64,000 nucleotides of DNA from Poseidonibacter ostreae (GTDB lineage: Bacteria > Campylobacterota > Campylobacteria > Campylobacterales > Arcobacteraceae). Below are positions 8,947-18,330 of the stretch, piece after piece (position 1 is the stretch's first letter; each line of letters begins with the position of its first letter). The translations under genes and the position numbers were made by a program. The notes under the pieces were generated by a model. It was not told where the DNA came from and ran no database searches. It saw only the letters and a list, made by a program, of their open reading frames with translations. Where the stretch lies: contig NZ_WFKJ01000008.1 in the NCBI RefSeq assembly GCF_009208075.1, forward strand, positions 16,885-80,884. The letters run 5' to 3'.

Positions 8947-10015
8947 TTGCGTCCTTCTCTTTTAATTGTCCACAAGCAGCTGAGATATCAATTCCTTTTG
9001 ATTCTCTAATAGTACAAATAAGACCTCTATCATTTAAATAATCTTTAAATCTAATCATATCTTCCACTTCTGGTCTTTCATAATCAGTTCCTGGGTATGG
9101 ATTAAAGAAAATTAAATTTACTTTTGCATTTATACCATTTAATAGTTTAATTAATTTAGCAGCTGCTTCAATACTGTCATTTTTACCCTTGATTACTAGG
9201 TATTCGAACATTACTTTTTTTCTTGTATCAACTGGGAATTTTTTAACAGCATCAATAATTGTTTGAATATTATATGCTTTATTCATAGGAATTAATTCAG
9301 ACCTTAACTCATCATCAACAGCATGAAGTGAAATCGCAAGTTGAATTCCTAAGTCAAACTCTCCTAGTTTTTCAATCTTTGAAGCAACTCCTGAAGTTGA
9401 AACTGTTTGTCTTCTTTTATTGATTGATAAACCTTCCTCTTCTGCAAATACATTAACTGCACGTGTAAAGTTTTTAAAGTTATCAAGTGGCTCACCCATT
9501 CCCATATATACTATGTTTACAGATTTATTTGCAGGAATGTCATTGTCTCTTTTAATATTTACAATTTGAGCTATATATTCTCCAACTGTAAGGTTTCTAA
9601 CAAAACCACCTTTTGCAGTTAAACAGAAAGTACAACCTACTTTACATCCAACTTGAGAAGAAACACATACAGTATATTTTTCACTACGAACAATTACACC
9701 TTCTTCATTCTTCTTTTTTTCTTTCATAAGTAAAAGTACAGCTTCAACTGTTAAATTATCTCTTAATTTAAAAAGATATTTAATACTTCCATCACTACTT
9801 ACTTCTTTTTTTAGAATACTCATTACATCAATAGGGTACTTTTCTTCTAGTTCTTCTTTCAAATCTTTTGGTATGTTTTTCATCTCATCATATGAAGATG
9901 CATACTGTTTATATAACCAATTATATACCTGCTTTGCTCTAAATGATGGTTTTAAAGTTTCCTTTAATTCATCAAGTGAAAAGTCATATATAGAGGGTGT
10001 TCCTTCTTTTGCCAT
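8933..10015 (-). CDS. rlmN: Dual-specificity 23S rRNA/tRNA A2503/A37 C2-methyltransferase RlmN
   Basis: Radical-SAM enzyme that methylates adenine C2 in 23S rRNA and some tRNAs. The 360-residue product is of family length. The [4Fe-4S]-binding cysteines are C124, C128 and C131 in CKVGCTFC; the acceptor cysteine used for the covalent intermediate is the Cys in SAACGQL near 349. MGMGEPLDN is the conserved GEP motif. Located in the hisF-gltX operon, 33 bases after the nucleosidase-like gene. Confidence 0.96.
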   Translation of the reverse strand: MAKEGTPSIYDFSLDELKETLKPSFRAKQVYNWLYKQYASSYDEMKNIPKDLKEELEEKYPIDVMSILKKEVSSDGSIKYLFKLRDNLTVEAVLLLMKEKKKNEEGVIVRSEKYTVCVSSQVGCKVGCTFCLTAKGGFVRNLTVGEYIAQIVNIKRDNDIPANKSVNIVYMGMGEPLDNFKNFTRAVNVFAEEEGLSINKRRQTVSTSGVASKIEKLGEFDLGIQLAISLHAVDDELRSELIPMNKAYNIQTIIDAVKKFPVDTRKKVMFEYLVIKGKNDSIEAAAKLIKLLNGINAKVNLIFFNPYPGTDYERPEVEDMIRFKDYLNDRGLICTIRESKGIDISAACGQLKEKDANGLT

Positions 10016-10048
10016 TATTCTTCCATTTCTTTTATTTATTATTTCTTA

Positions 10049-10585
10049 CTATTTTATGATATTTTTATCAACTAAATATTCAGTCAATTTTTTCATTGCT
10101 TCTTGATGATTCTTTAAAAAATCTTCATGAGCATTTTCATTTGTATAATTTGTTACTATAAATATTCCAGCAACAGGTATTTCAAATTCACGAGCTACTT
10201 GTAAAACTGAAAAATACTCCATATTTTCAATACCAATACCATATTCATTATATTGTTTTGCTAACTCTTCATTTGTTGATATATAATTTGACGAGTTTAC
10301 AATTGTGTCATTTTTTACCATTTTATTATCAGATTCTAATACATTATCTAAAGGAGTATATGAGCTATTTGTTAAAAAAGATAGCTCAATATTAGCAGCT
10401 CTTCTTGATTCTATAATATCAAATACCTCATGATTACCATAAGAACCAGCACTTCCAATAAAAAGTATAAAATCTGGTTTATTAAATAAGCAAATTCTAG
10501 TTAGATTAATTGCTGATTCTATTAAACCAACACCAATTGCTTCTGCAAATTTAAAAGTTTCATTTCTTCCAGCACATACAATCAT
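10049..10585 (-). CDS. Short nucleoside phosphorylase/nucleosidase superfamily protein
   Basis: Resembles the purine nucleoside phosphorylase/MTA-SAH nucleosidase fold: LFIGSAGSYG near 42-51 corresponds to the glycine-rich motif and IGIENMEYFSVLQVA near 117-131 to the conserved ME(x)EA-type substrate segment, here reading MEYFSV. At 178 residues it is shorter than MTAN (about 230). The exact substrate cannot be read from the sequence; Campylobacterota also use such an enzyme in the futalosine menaquinone route. The gene overlaps the SIMPL gene by 4 bases (ATGA). Confidence 0.65.
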   Translation of the reverse strand: MIVCAGRNETFKFAEAIGVGLIESAINLTRICLFNKPDFILFIGSAGSYGNHEVFDIIESRRAANIELSFLTNSSYTPLDNVLESDNKMVKNDTIVNSSNYISTNEELAKQYNEYGIGIENMEYFSVLQVAREFEIPVAGIFIVTNYTNENAHEDFLKNHQEAMKKLTEYLVDKNIIK

Positions 10586-11277
10586 TTACACTCCAATAAA
10601 AAAACAGCATCTATTTTAATCTCTTTTGTAGAATTATCAGGAGCTATATTTGAAACTCTTTTAGATGAATATGTTTCCATATTTATATTTTTTGTAAATT
10701 TTTTACTTGTTTTATCTATATCAATACTTTTAACTTCACAATCTTTTAATAAAATATTTTTTAATGAAGCAGAATATTTTTCAATCCAAGTCATTGCATT
10801 AATTCTTAAAGCATCTAAACTATTATCATAAAGTTTTGTACTAGTTGTCCATGAAACATTTGATATATTAATTTTTATATTTTGTCTATTATACTTACTT
10901 TCCATTTCAATCAAATCATTTATAAATTTATTTAAACTACTAGCATTTTTTGATTTTATTATGTATCTTAAGTTTCCAACATAGCCAATAAACTCTTGAG
11001 TATTTTTAAAATACTTATATTTTGGACTAAGAGTAAAACTTCCATCATATTTATTTACATCATCATTGTTTTTTATATATTTATTAAATATTTCAATATG
11101 CTTATTTATAAATTTTTCAGACTTATCTTCTACAGAAATAGAGATATATGTACTTAGTAAATCTGGTGTTACTGATTTTGAAAACTTTTTACTAAAACTA
11201 ATCTCATAAGAGAATAGGGACATTGGTAAAAGTAGGGCAAGTAAAAATAAAGCTAAGGTTTTGACTTTTAATTTCAT
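10582..11277 (-). CDS. Secreted SIMPL-domain (DUF541) protein
   Basis: A 231-residue protein with a signal peptide (about 1-23, LALFLLALLLPMSLFSYE) and a pattern like the SIMPL domain: the YKYFKNTQEFIGYVGNLRY segment matches the family's central strand-loop-strand, followed by the SLNKFINDLIE helix. SIMPL proteins are periplasmic or outer-membrane proteins of poorly defined role. It lies 2 bases after hisF and overlaps the nucleosidase-like gene, so it is co-transcribed with housekeeping genes. Confidence 0.65.
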   Translation of the reverse strand: MKLKVKTLALFLLALLLPMSLFSYEISFSKKFSKSVTPDLLSTYISISVEDKSEKFINKHIEIFNKYIKNNDDVNKYDGSFTLSPKYKYFKNTQEFIGYVGNLRYIIKSKNASSLNKFINDLIEMESKYNRQNIKINISNVSWTTSTKLYDNSLDALRINAMTWIEKYSASLKNILLKDCEVKSIDIDKTSKKFTKNINMETYSSKRVSNIAPDNSTKEIKIDAVFLLECK

Positions 11278-11279
11278 TT

Positions 11280-12041
11280 TTATATCCTAACTGGAATATT
11301 ATTTGCTCTTAAATATCTTTTTAAGTCCATAATATCTATTTCTTTAAAGTGGAAAATAGATGCTGCTAATGCAGCACTTGCACCATGTTCAAAAGCCTCT
11401 TTCATATGTGCCATAGTTCCAGCTCCACCACTTGCAATTACGGGAATATCAATAATTGATGATATTTGTTCTGTAATATTAAGCTCAAAACCTGTCTTTG
11501 CTCCATCTGTATCCATAGATGTAAGTAAAATCTCACCTGCACCTCTGTTATATACTTCTTTTGCCCAAGCAACAGCATCAAGTCCAGTATCTTCTCTACC
11601 ACCTTTTACAAAAACGTGATAAGAACCATCTGCTACTTTTTTAACATCAATTGCAGTAACAATACACTGTGAACCAAATCTTTTAGCACTTTCATTTATT
11701 AAATCAGGATTAGTTACAGCTGAAGAATTGATTGATACTTTGTCACAACCAACATTTAGTAAACTGTATATATCTTCAAGTTTTCTAATACCTCCACCAA
11801 CTGTTAATGGAATAAAAACTTCTTTTGCAACTTCTTTTACAATATCTACAATAGTTCCTCTATTTTCATGACTTGCAGTAATATCCAAAAAAGTTATTTC
11901 ATCAGCACCTTCATTATTGTATCTCTTTGCAACTTCTACAGGATCACCTGCATCTCGAAGTCCAACAAAGTTAATTCCTTTTACTACTCTTCCGTTATCA
12001 ACATCCAAACAAGGTATAATTCTTTTTGCAAAACTACTCAA
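11280..12041 (-). CDS. hisF: Imidazole glycerol phosphate synthase cyclase subunit HisF
   Basis: Histidine biosynthesis: with the HisH glutaminase it turns PRFAR and ammonia into imidazole glycerol phosphate and AICAR. The 253-residue TIM barrel is complete; catalytic Asp lies in IIPCLDVD near residue 13 and the second in TAIDVKK near 131, with phosphate loops VGGGIR and SGGAG. No other his gene is in the window. It is the first gene of the minus-strand operon that ends with gltX, divergent from rsmA. Confidence 0.96.
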   Translation of the reverse strand: MSSFAKRIIPCLDVDNGRVVKGINFVGLRDAGDPVEVAKRYNNEGADEITFLDITASHENRGTIVDIVKEVAKEVFIPLTVGGGIRKLEDIYSLLNVGCDKVSINSSAVTNPDLINESAKRFGSQCIVTAIDVKKVADGSYHVFVKGGREDTGLDAVAWAKEVYNRGAGEILLTSMDTDGAKTGFELNITEQISSIIDIPVIASGGAGTMAHMKEAFEHGASAALAASIFHFKEIDIMDLKRYLRANNIPVRI

Positions 12042-12098
12042 ATAAATTCCTTAATTATTATTAGTTATTATCTTATCTAAATGTAAGTTAAAAGCAGT

Positions 12099-12104
12099 TA
12101 TACT
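12099..12104 (+). promoter_or_regulatory. Putative -10 box (TATACT) for rsmA
   Basis: TATACT ends only 10 bases before the rsmA ATG, so transcription would begin within a few bases of the start codon; no Shine-Dalgarno is visible. Suggests a leaderless or near-leaderless message. Confidence 0.4.
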
Positions 12105-12114
12105 CCTTGCAATT

Positions 12115-12909
12115 ATGGAAAATATAAAAGCAAAAAAGAAATACGGACAAAATTTTTTAAAAGATACTACGGTTTTGGATAAGATCATCCAATCGATGCC
12201 CAACAATAACAACTACCTAGTGGAAATTGGGCCTGGATTAGGTGATTTGACTAAAAATCTAGTCAAGTACAAAGAGATGACTGCTTATGAAGTAGATACT
12301 GATTTAATCAGTATTTTAGAGTCAAAATTTGCAATAGAAATAGAAGAGAATAGACTAAAACTGATCCACACTGATGTTTTAGAAGCTTGGGATAAACAAG
12401 AAACTCTGCATAATGGTAAATACGACTTAATCGCAAACTTACCATACTATATTGCAACGAATATTATATTAAGAGCCTTTGAAGACGATAACTGTGAAAG
12501 TATCATAGTAATGATTCAAAAAGAAGTAGCTTTAAAATTCTCGGCAAAGCCTAAGGATAAAGAGTTTTCATCTTTAGGAGTTATTGCTGATTTAGTTTCA
12601 ATTGAATCACGAATATTATTTGATGTTCCTCCTGAATCATTTGATCCTCGACCAAAAGTTATGTCTTCAATTCTTTATATTAGAAAAGATATGAATAAAT
12701 CAATTGATAGAGATTTTAATAAATTTCTTAAGGCATGTTTTGTACAGCCTAGAAAGAAGTTATCTAAAAATCTATCTTCAATTATAAGTAAAGATTTAGT
12801 ATCCAAGTATTATGAAGAATTAGACCTTAGTGATAATATAAGACCTCATGAAGTTAGTTCATCTTTGTATAGCCAATTGTATACAAAGGTAAAAGATGGA
12901 AGAAATTAA
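12115..12909 (+). CDS. rsmA: 16S rRNA (adenine1518/1519-N6) dimethyltransferase
   Basis: KsgA dimethylates two adjacent adenines in 16S helix 45 during 30S assembly. The 264-residue product shows KKYGQNFLKD at the N-terminus, the SAM motif VEIGPGLGDLT near 37-47 and the catalytic NLPYYIATNI near 104-113. The start is fixed by the family-typical N-terminus although no ribosome-binding site precedes it. The gene overlaps rnj by 14 bases and heads a plus-strand chain reaching phoH. Confidence 0.95.
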   Translation: MENIKAKKKYGQNFLKDTTVLDKIIQSMPNNNNYLVEIGPGLGDLTKNLVKYKEMTAYEVDTDLISILESKFAIEIEENRLKLIHTDVLEAWDKQETLHNGKYDLIANLPYYIATNIILRAFEDDNCESIIVMIQKEVALKFSAKPKDKEFSSLGVIADLVSIESRILFDVPPESFDPRPKVMSSILYIRKDMNKSIDRDFNKFLKACFVQPRKKLSKNLSSIISKDLVSKYYEELDLSDNIRPHEVSSSLYSQLYTKVKDGRN

Positions 12910-14872
12910 AAACGAAGAAATAAAACAAAAAGAAACTCCTGTTAATACAGAAGCTGTTGCAAAACCTGTGGAAAATACTCCAACAGAAAAAAAGCAAAAT
13001 AATACGCAAGAAGCAAAACCAACTTCTGAAAAGGTACAAAAACCTAATCCTAATCAAAATAGGAGACCAAATCAAAATAAAAGACCAAAAGCTAAACTAC
13101 CTACAGAAATGACAGGTGAGGGTTGGATGAATGATCTTAAAAAAGCTCATTTAGTTAATGAAAAAATTCAAAAAGATAGATTAAATCCACACTACAAATT
13201 AAACTTAAACACATCTGCAAAAATTAGAATTACTCCATTAGGTGGACTAGGTGAAATTGGTGGAAACATGATGATTATTGAGACTGATAAGTCTGCAATT
13301 ATTGTTGATGTTGGTATGAACTTCCCTGATGAGACTATGCATGGTGTTGATATATTAATTCCTGATTTTACTTACTTAAGAGAAATCAAACATAAAATTG
13401 AAGCAATTATTATTACTCATGGACATGAAGATCATATTGGTGCAATGCCATATTTATTTAAAGAAATGCAATTCCCAGTTTATGGAACTTCATTACCATT
13501 AGAAATGATTGGTTCAAAATTTGATGAACATAAAATGAGAGAATATAGAAAATTCTTTAGAGCTGTTGAGAAGAGAAAACCTATTAAAATTGGTGAATTT
13601 GAAGTTGAATGGATGCACGTAACTCACTCAATTATTGATTCATCTGCAATTGCTGTTACTACTGAAGCTGGAACAATGATTCACACAGGTGACTTTAAAA
13701 TTGACCATACTCCAATTGATGGATATCCTACAGATTTACATAGACTTGCATATTATGGAGAAAAAGGTGTTTTATTATTAACATCAGATTCAACAAATTC
13801 TCACTCACCAGGATTTACAAGAACAGAAAAAACAGTAGGGCCTACATTTGATAGAATTTTTGCACAAGCAAAAGGTAGAGTTATTATGTCTACTTTCTCA
13901 TCGAACATTCACAGAGTTGCACAGGCAATTGATAGAGGAATTTCAAGTGGAAGAAAAGTATGTGTAATTGGTAGATCAATGGAAAAAAACTTAGACTTAG
14001 CAATGGGTCTTGGATATGTTAAGTTTCCAAAAGACTCTTTTATTGATGCACATGAAGTAAATAAATATAAAGATGAAGAAGTTTTAATTGTAACAACTGG
14101 TTCTCAAGGAGAATCAATGTCAGCACTTTATAGAATGGCAATTCATGAGCATAGACATATTAAAATTAAACCAACAGATCAAATCGTATTATCAGCAAAA
14201 GCAATTCCTGGAAACGAGGGTAGTGTATCTGGTATTATTAATCACTTATTAAAAGCTGGAGCAAAAGTAGCATATCAAGATTATCCAGATATTCACGTAT
14301 CAGGACATGCTGCACAAGAAGAGCAAAAACTAATGCTTAGACTTGTTAAACCTAAATTCTTTATGCCAGTTCACGGTGAATATAATCATGCTTTAAAACA
14401 TGGTAAAACGGGTATGGATTGTGGGATTTTAGAAAGAAATCTTTATATTATGAATGCAGGAGAGCAAATTGAAGTAACTCCTAAATACATGAAAAAAGTA
14501 AAAACTGTAAAATCTGGAAAAGTATATATTGACAATCAATTAAACCACAAAATTTCTGATGATATTGTAATTGATAGACAAACAATGGCAAATGAAGGTG
14601 TTGTTATGATTGTTGCTCAAGTAAATGAAGATGATAGAACATTAGCACAAAGAGCAAAAGTTACTTCATTTGGTTTAGTTCCAGATAAACAAGATAAATT
14701 CTTTGCAAAAGAGATTGAAGATTTACTTGCAACATTCTTAGCAAATGTTAAACCAGGTATTTTCAAAAATTCTAGAATATTAGAAGATGAATTAAGAAAA
14801 GTTGTAAGAAAACACTGTATTAGAAAATATAAAAAATACCCAATGATTGTACCTACTGTATTTGTACAATAA
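12896..14872 (+). CDS. rnj: Ribonuclease J
   Basis: Metallo-beta-lactamase/beta-CASP RNase that degrades and matures RNA; in Helicobacter it works in a minimal degradosome with a DEAD-box helicase. The 658-residue product begins with about 85 residues rich in Gln/Asn/Lys/Pro, probably disordered, as in other Campylobacterota. The metal motif ITHGHEDHIGA lies at about 171-181, the beta-CASP domain follows, and PVHGEYNHA carries the later histidine; a C-terminal domain completes it. Overlap with rsmA is a hallmark of this group. A DEAD-box helicase gene lies at 29361-30923. Confidence 0.95.
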   Translation: MEEIKNEEIKQKETPVNTEAVAKPVENTPTEKKQNNTQEAKPTSEKVQKPNPNQNRRPNQNKRPKAKLPTEMTGEGWMNDLKKAHLVNEKIQKDRLNPHYKLNLNTSAKIRITPLGGLGEIGGNMMIIETDKSAIIVDVGMNFPDETMHGVDILIPDFTYLREIKHKIEAIIITHGHEDHIGAMPYLFKEMQFPVYGTSLPLEMIGSKFDEHKMREYRKFFRAVEKRKPIKIGEFEVEWMHVTHSIIDSSAIAVTTEAGTMIHTGDFKIDHTPIDGYPTDLHRLAYYGEKGVLLLTSDSTNSHSPGFTRTEKTVGPTFDRIFAQAKGRVIMSTFSSNIHRVAQAIDRGISSGRKVCVIGRSMEKNLDLAMGLGYVKFPKDSFIDAHEVNKYKDEEVLIVTTGSQGESMSALYRMAIHEHRHIKIKPTDQIVLSAKAIPGNEGSVSGIINHLLKAGAKVAYQDYPDIHVSGHAAQEEQKLMLRLVKPKFFMPVHGEYNHALKHGKTGMDCGILERNLYIMNAGEQIEVTPKYMKKVKTVKSGKVYIDNQLNHKISDDIVIDRQTMANEGVVMIVAQVNEDDRTLAQRAKVTSFGLVPDKQDKFFAKEIEDLLATFLANVKPGIFKNSRILEDELRKVVRKHCIRKYKKYPMIVPTVFVQ

Positions 14873-14881
14873 GGAGTTATA

Positions 14882-15844
14882 ATGGATTTTAAGCAAATAG
14901 TTAAAGATCTTCTGTTAACAGAAGCTAAGGAATTAGAAAAAGCAGCGCAGAAGATATCTTTCGATATAGAAAAAGCTATTGATTTAATCACAAAGTCTAA
15001 AGGTAAACTAATTATTACAGGTGTTGGTAAATCAGGACTTGTAGGAACAAAAATTGCTGCAACACTTGCAAGTACTGGTACTAGTTCTTTTTTCCTTCAT
15101 CCTACTGAAGCCATGCATGGTGATTTAGGTATGATAGGAAAAGAAGATATTGTTCTTGGTATTTCATATTCAGGGGAGAGTGAAGAATTAGTTCAAATTC
15201 TTCCTCATCTTAAAAGATTTAATATTCCATTAATTGCAATGGCAAGAAATGAAAACTCTACATTAGCAAAATATTCAGATGTATTTATTAATATAAATGT
15301 TGAAAAAGAAGGTTGTCCTTTAGATGTTGCTCCAATGTCATCAACAACTCTTACAATGGCAATGGGTGATGCCTTAGCTGTTTGTTTAATGAAAAAAAGA
15401 GATTTCCAAAAGAAAGATTTTGCATCATTCCACCCAGGTGGAAGTTTAGGGAAACAACTATTTATTAAAGTAGATGACTTACTAAGACGGGAGAATCTTC
15501 CTATCGTTTCACGTGAAACAAAACTTAAAGATGCCATTTTACAAATGAGTGAAGGTAGACTTGGAAGTGTAATCATTACAGATGAAGAGAATAAAGTTGT
15601 TGGATTATTAAGTGATGGAGATTTAAGAAGAGCGTTAATGAATAAAGACTTTACAATTGATTGTAAAGTAGAAACATTAGCTTCAAAAAACCCTAAGATG
15701 TTAAAAAACAAAGACTTATTAGCAAGTGATGCCTTACAAGTAATAGAAGATTATAAAATACAATTATTGATTGTAACAGATGAAGAAGACAAATTAATTG
15801 GCGTTCTTCATATACATGACTTAATAGAAGCTGGTATAAAATGA
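14882..15844 (+). CDS. kdsD: Arabinose-5-phosphate isomerase (KpsF/GutQ/KdsD family)
   Basis: Interconverts ribulose-5-phosphate and arabinose-5-phosphate for Kdo (LPS) synthesis. The 320-residue product has an N-terminal SIS domain (GVGKSGLVGTKIAATLAS near 42-59; HPTEAMHGDLG near 74-84) and two CBS domains (about 197-320). AAGGAGTT precedes the ATG. It lies 9 bases after rnj and its stop overlaps the next gene's start (ATGA). Confidence 0.93.
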   Translation: MDFKQIVKDLLLTEAKELEKAAQKISFDIEKAIDLITKSKGKLIITGVGKSGLVGTKIAATLASTGTSSFFLHPTEAMHGDLGMIGKEDIVLGISYSGESEELVQILPHLKRFNIPLIAMARNENSTLAKYSDVFININVEKEGCPLDVAPMSSTTLTMAMGDALAVCLMKKRDFQKKDFASFHPGGSLGKQLFIKVDDLLRRENLPIVSRETKLKDAILQMSEGRLGSVIITDEENKVVGLLSDGDLRRALMNKDFTIDCKVETLASKNPKMLKNKDLLASDALQVIEDYKIQLLIVTDEEDKLIGVLHIHDLIEAGIK

Positions 15845-16644
15845 AACACGAAGAAGAATTAGAAGAGACTAGATTAAATAAATTCTTATCTCATAATAGT
15901 AAATACTCAAGAAGAGAAGCTGATAGATTAATAGAAGAGGGTAAAGTAAAAGTTAATGGTAAAGTTGTTGATAACTTAGCAACTAAAGTTACTATTAATG
16001 ATGAAGTACATATCAATAAAACTTTAATCAAAGAAGATAAAAATAAAATGCCTACGGTTATTATTTATAATAAACCAAAGGGTGAAATAGTATCTAAAAA
16101 AGACCCTCAAGGTCGAAAAACTATTTATGATTCATTAGATAAAAGATATCAACACTTTATGTCTGTTGGACGTTTAGATTATGCTAGTGAAGGTTTATTA
16201 CTATTATCAGATTCTGTTAAAATTGTTGATGCATTAATGCACTCAAATTTAGAAAGAAAGTATAAGTTAAAAGTAAATGGAACTATTGGACCAAAAGTTG
16301 AATCTGCAATGATGCAAGGTTTAGAGCTTGAAGATGCAACAGATGGAGCATTTAAAACAAGTAAAATTAAATCTATGACATTTGCACCTTTTATAGGTTA
16401 TAGTATTCAATCAAACAATGAAAACTTTTCTAAAATAAAAGTAGCAATTGTTGAAGGTAAAAACAGAGAATTAAGAAGATTCTTTGCTCACTTTGGACTT
16501 GATATTATGGATCTTAAAAGATATGAATTTGGTGGAATTTCACTAAATAATTTACCTACAGGTAAAAGTAGATTTCTTTCAAAAGAAGAGTATAGAAACT
16601 TAAGAAGCTTTTTAAATGAAAGTGAAGATGACAGATCTTTCTAA
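15841..16644 (+). CDS. rluB: RsuA/RluB-family rRNA pseudouridine synthase
   Basis: Isomerises a specific uridine in rRNA. The 267-residue product has an S4 RNA-binding domain (about 10-60, LNKFLSHNSKYSRREADRLI) and the catalytic domain with SVGRLDYASEGLLLLSD near 104-120, where Asp is the nucleophile. By length and S4 domain it is closest to RluB/RsuA; the target uridine is not readable from sequence. Overlaps kdsD by ATGA and rarA by 17 bases. Confidence 0.88.
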   Translation: MKHEEELEETRLNKFLSHNSKYSRREADRLIEEGKVKVNGKVVDNLATKVTINDEVHINKTLIKEDKNKMPTVIIYNKPKGEIVSKKDPQGRKTIYDSLDKRYQHFMSVGRLDYASEGLLLLSDSVKIVDALMHSNLERKYKLKVNGTIGPKVESAMMQGLELEDATDGAFKTSKIKSMTFAPFIGYSIQSNNENFSKIKVAIVEGKNRELRRFFAHFGLDIMDLKRYEFGGISLNNLPTGKSRFLSKEEYRNLRSFLNESEDDRSF

Positions 16645-17815
16645 CAAACTTAGACCAACAAATTTAGATAACTTTGTTGGTCAATCCCATATAATCTCAA
16701 AAGACAAAGCCCTTTATAAACTTATCAAACAAAAAGATATTCCACATCTATTTTTTTATGGAAAACCTGGAACTGGAAAAACTACCCTAGCTAAGATTAT
16801 TGCTAAAGAAATAAATACAGATTATTACTATTTTAATGCTACTAGTATTAAAGTTGAAGATTTACGTAAAGTATTTGAAAGATACAAAAATGCTTTAATT
16901 AAACCTTTAATCTTTATTGATGAAGTTCATAGGCTATCAAAAAACCAACAAGAAGTATTACTTCCAATAATGGAAAATTATGATGCTACCATTATAGGAG
17001 CTAGTACTGAAAATCCTTTTTTCACTTTAACAAATGCAATTCGTTCTAGGTCTTTTCTTTATGAATTTAAAGCTTTTACAAAAGAAGAAATGCAAAAAAT
17101 TCTATGCATTGCTTTAAATGATGTTGATGCAAATATTACTCAAGAAGCTAAAGAGCATTTAATACATTCAAGCTCAGGAGATGCAAGAGCTATGCTTACA
17201 CTTTTAAATTTTGCATATAAAGTATCAAAAGATATTGATATTACTTTAGTAAAAGAGTTAAGAGAGAATGTAATAGGGGATGGAGTTTCTTCATCAGATA
17301 CACACTATGATTTAGCAAGTGCAATGATTAAATCTATTCGTGGATCAAATGTTGATGCAGCCTTATATTATATGAGTAGATTAATAAACGCAGGAGAGAG
17401 TGTAGATTTTATCACTAGACGATTAGTAATTTTTGCAAGCGAAGATATTGGAAATGCAAATCCTCATGCTTTTAATTTAAGTGTAAATACAATGACTGCT
17501 TGTAATAAAATAGGCTATCCAGAATCTAGAATCATGTTAGCTCAATGTATAATTTATCTTACATCAAGTCCAAAATCTAACAGTGCTTATAAAGCTATCA
17601 ATAAAGCTCTACAAGACATAAAAGATGGTGAACTACTCAATATACCAAAACATCTTGATTCGCAGCATATAGGCTATTTATATCCTCATGATTTTGGTGG
17701 ATATGTTAAACAAGAGTATTTAGAAAAAGATTTAAAATTTTATGAGAGTAAAAATATAGGCTATGAAAAAACTTTAAATGATTGGCTTAAAAAAATCAAA
17801 CACAAGGATTCATAA
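16628..17815 (+). CDS. rarA: Replication-associated recombination ATPase RarA (MgsA)
   Basis: AAA+ ATPase acting at stalled replication forks, related to clamp loaders. Walker A is FYGKPGTGKTTLAK near 43-56, Walker B IFIDEVHRL near 97-105, sensor region GASTENPFF, and the C-terminal tetramerisation domain contains SEDIGNANP. I place the start at 16628 (MTDLSNKLRPTN), 395 residues, because the family begins here; an in-frame ATG at 16616 would add four residues. The start lies inside the end of rluB. Confidence 0.92.
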   Translation: MTDLSNKLRPTNLDNFVGQSHIISKDKALYKLIKQKDIPHLFFYGKPGTGKTTLAKIIAKEINTDYYYFNATSIKVEDLRKVFERYKNALIKPLIFIDEVHRLSKNQQEVLLPIMENYDATIIGASTENPFFTLTNAIRSRSFLYEFKAFTKEEMQKILCIALNDVDANITQEAKEHLIHSSSGDARAMLTLLNFAYKVSKDIDITLVKELRENVIGDGVSSSDTHYDLASAMIKSIRGSNVDAALYYMSRLINAGESVDFITRRLVIFASEDIGNANPHAFNLSVNTMTACNKIGYPESRIMLAQCIIYLTSSPKSNSAYKAINKALQDIKDGELLNIPKHLDSQHIGYLYPHDFGGYVKQEYLEKDLKFYESKNIGYEKTLNDWLKKIKHKDS

Positions 17816-18330
17816 TGCAATACTACACTTGGATATTAACTTTTCATGTGATGGCTTTTATGTCATGGATGGCAATGCTTTTTTATCAACCAAGACTTTA
17901 TGTATATCATACAGAGAATAAAGATAAAAAAGATTTTGTTGATGTTGTAAAAATACAAGAATTAAAGATGTATAAATATATTGGAATTCCAGCTATGTGG
18001 GCTGCAATTATTAGTGGAGCTGTAATGCTTTATTTAAATCCATATTTATTATCAGGCCAAGCTGGAGGATGGATGCATGCAAAACTATTTTTTGCTTTAC
18101 TTCTTGTAATCTATTCTTATTCATTAGGCTATTATAGAAAGAAACTAGAAAGAGATGACTATGAAAGAAGTGGAAGTTTTTTTAGAGCATATAATGAAGT
18201 TCCAACAATTCTATCACTATTAATAGTTGGATATGTAATTACAAAAACTTTTTCAATATCATTTACACTAATTACATTAGTTGTAGGTTCATATATAGTA
18301 TATAAAGTTTTTAAACAGAAAGAGAAATAA
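17815..18330 (+). CDS. hemJ: Protoporphyrinogen IX oxidase HemJ
   Basis: Membrane enzyme oxidising protoporphyrinogen IX to protoporphyrin IX in haem synthesis. The 171-residue product has four predicted helices and the HemJ signature near residues 10-31 (FHVMAFMSWMAMLFYQPRL, then YVYH), plus WMHAKLFFALLL near 81-92 carrying the conserved H and K. It shares one base with rarA (TAATG) and with phoH (TAATG), implying tight coupling. Confidence 0.9.
   Translation: MQYYTWILTFHVMAFMSWMAMLFYQPRLYVYHTENKDKKDFVDVVKIQELKMYKYIGIPAMWAAIISGAVMLYLNPYLLSGQAGGWMHAKLFFALLLVIYSYSLGYYRKKLERDDYERSGSFFRAYNEVPTILSLLIVGYVITKTFSISFTLITLVVGSYIVYKVFKQKEK

Noticed and set aside
12854..13075. Minus-strand frame over the rsmA-rnj overlap
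   Set aside because: Phe/Leu-rich shadow of the Lys/Asn/Glu-rich N-terminus of RNase J.
14617..14991. Minus-strand 124-codon frame over the rnj-kdsD junction
   Set aside because: Antisense to two confidently coding genes; Ser/Leu-rich low-information product.
15205..15711. Minus-strand 168-codon frame inside kdsD
   Set aside because: Shadow of the SIS/CBS coding region; no start signals and no homology pattern.
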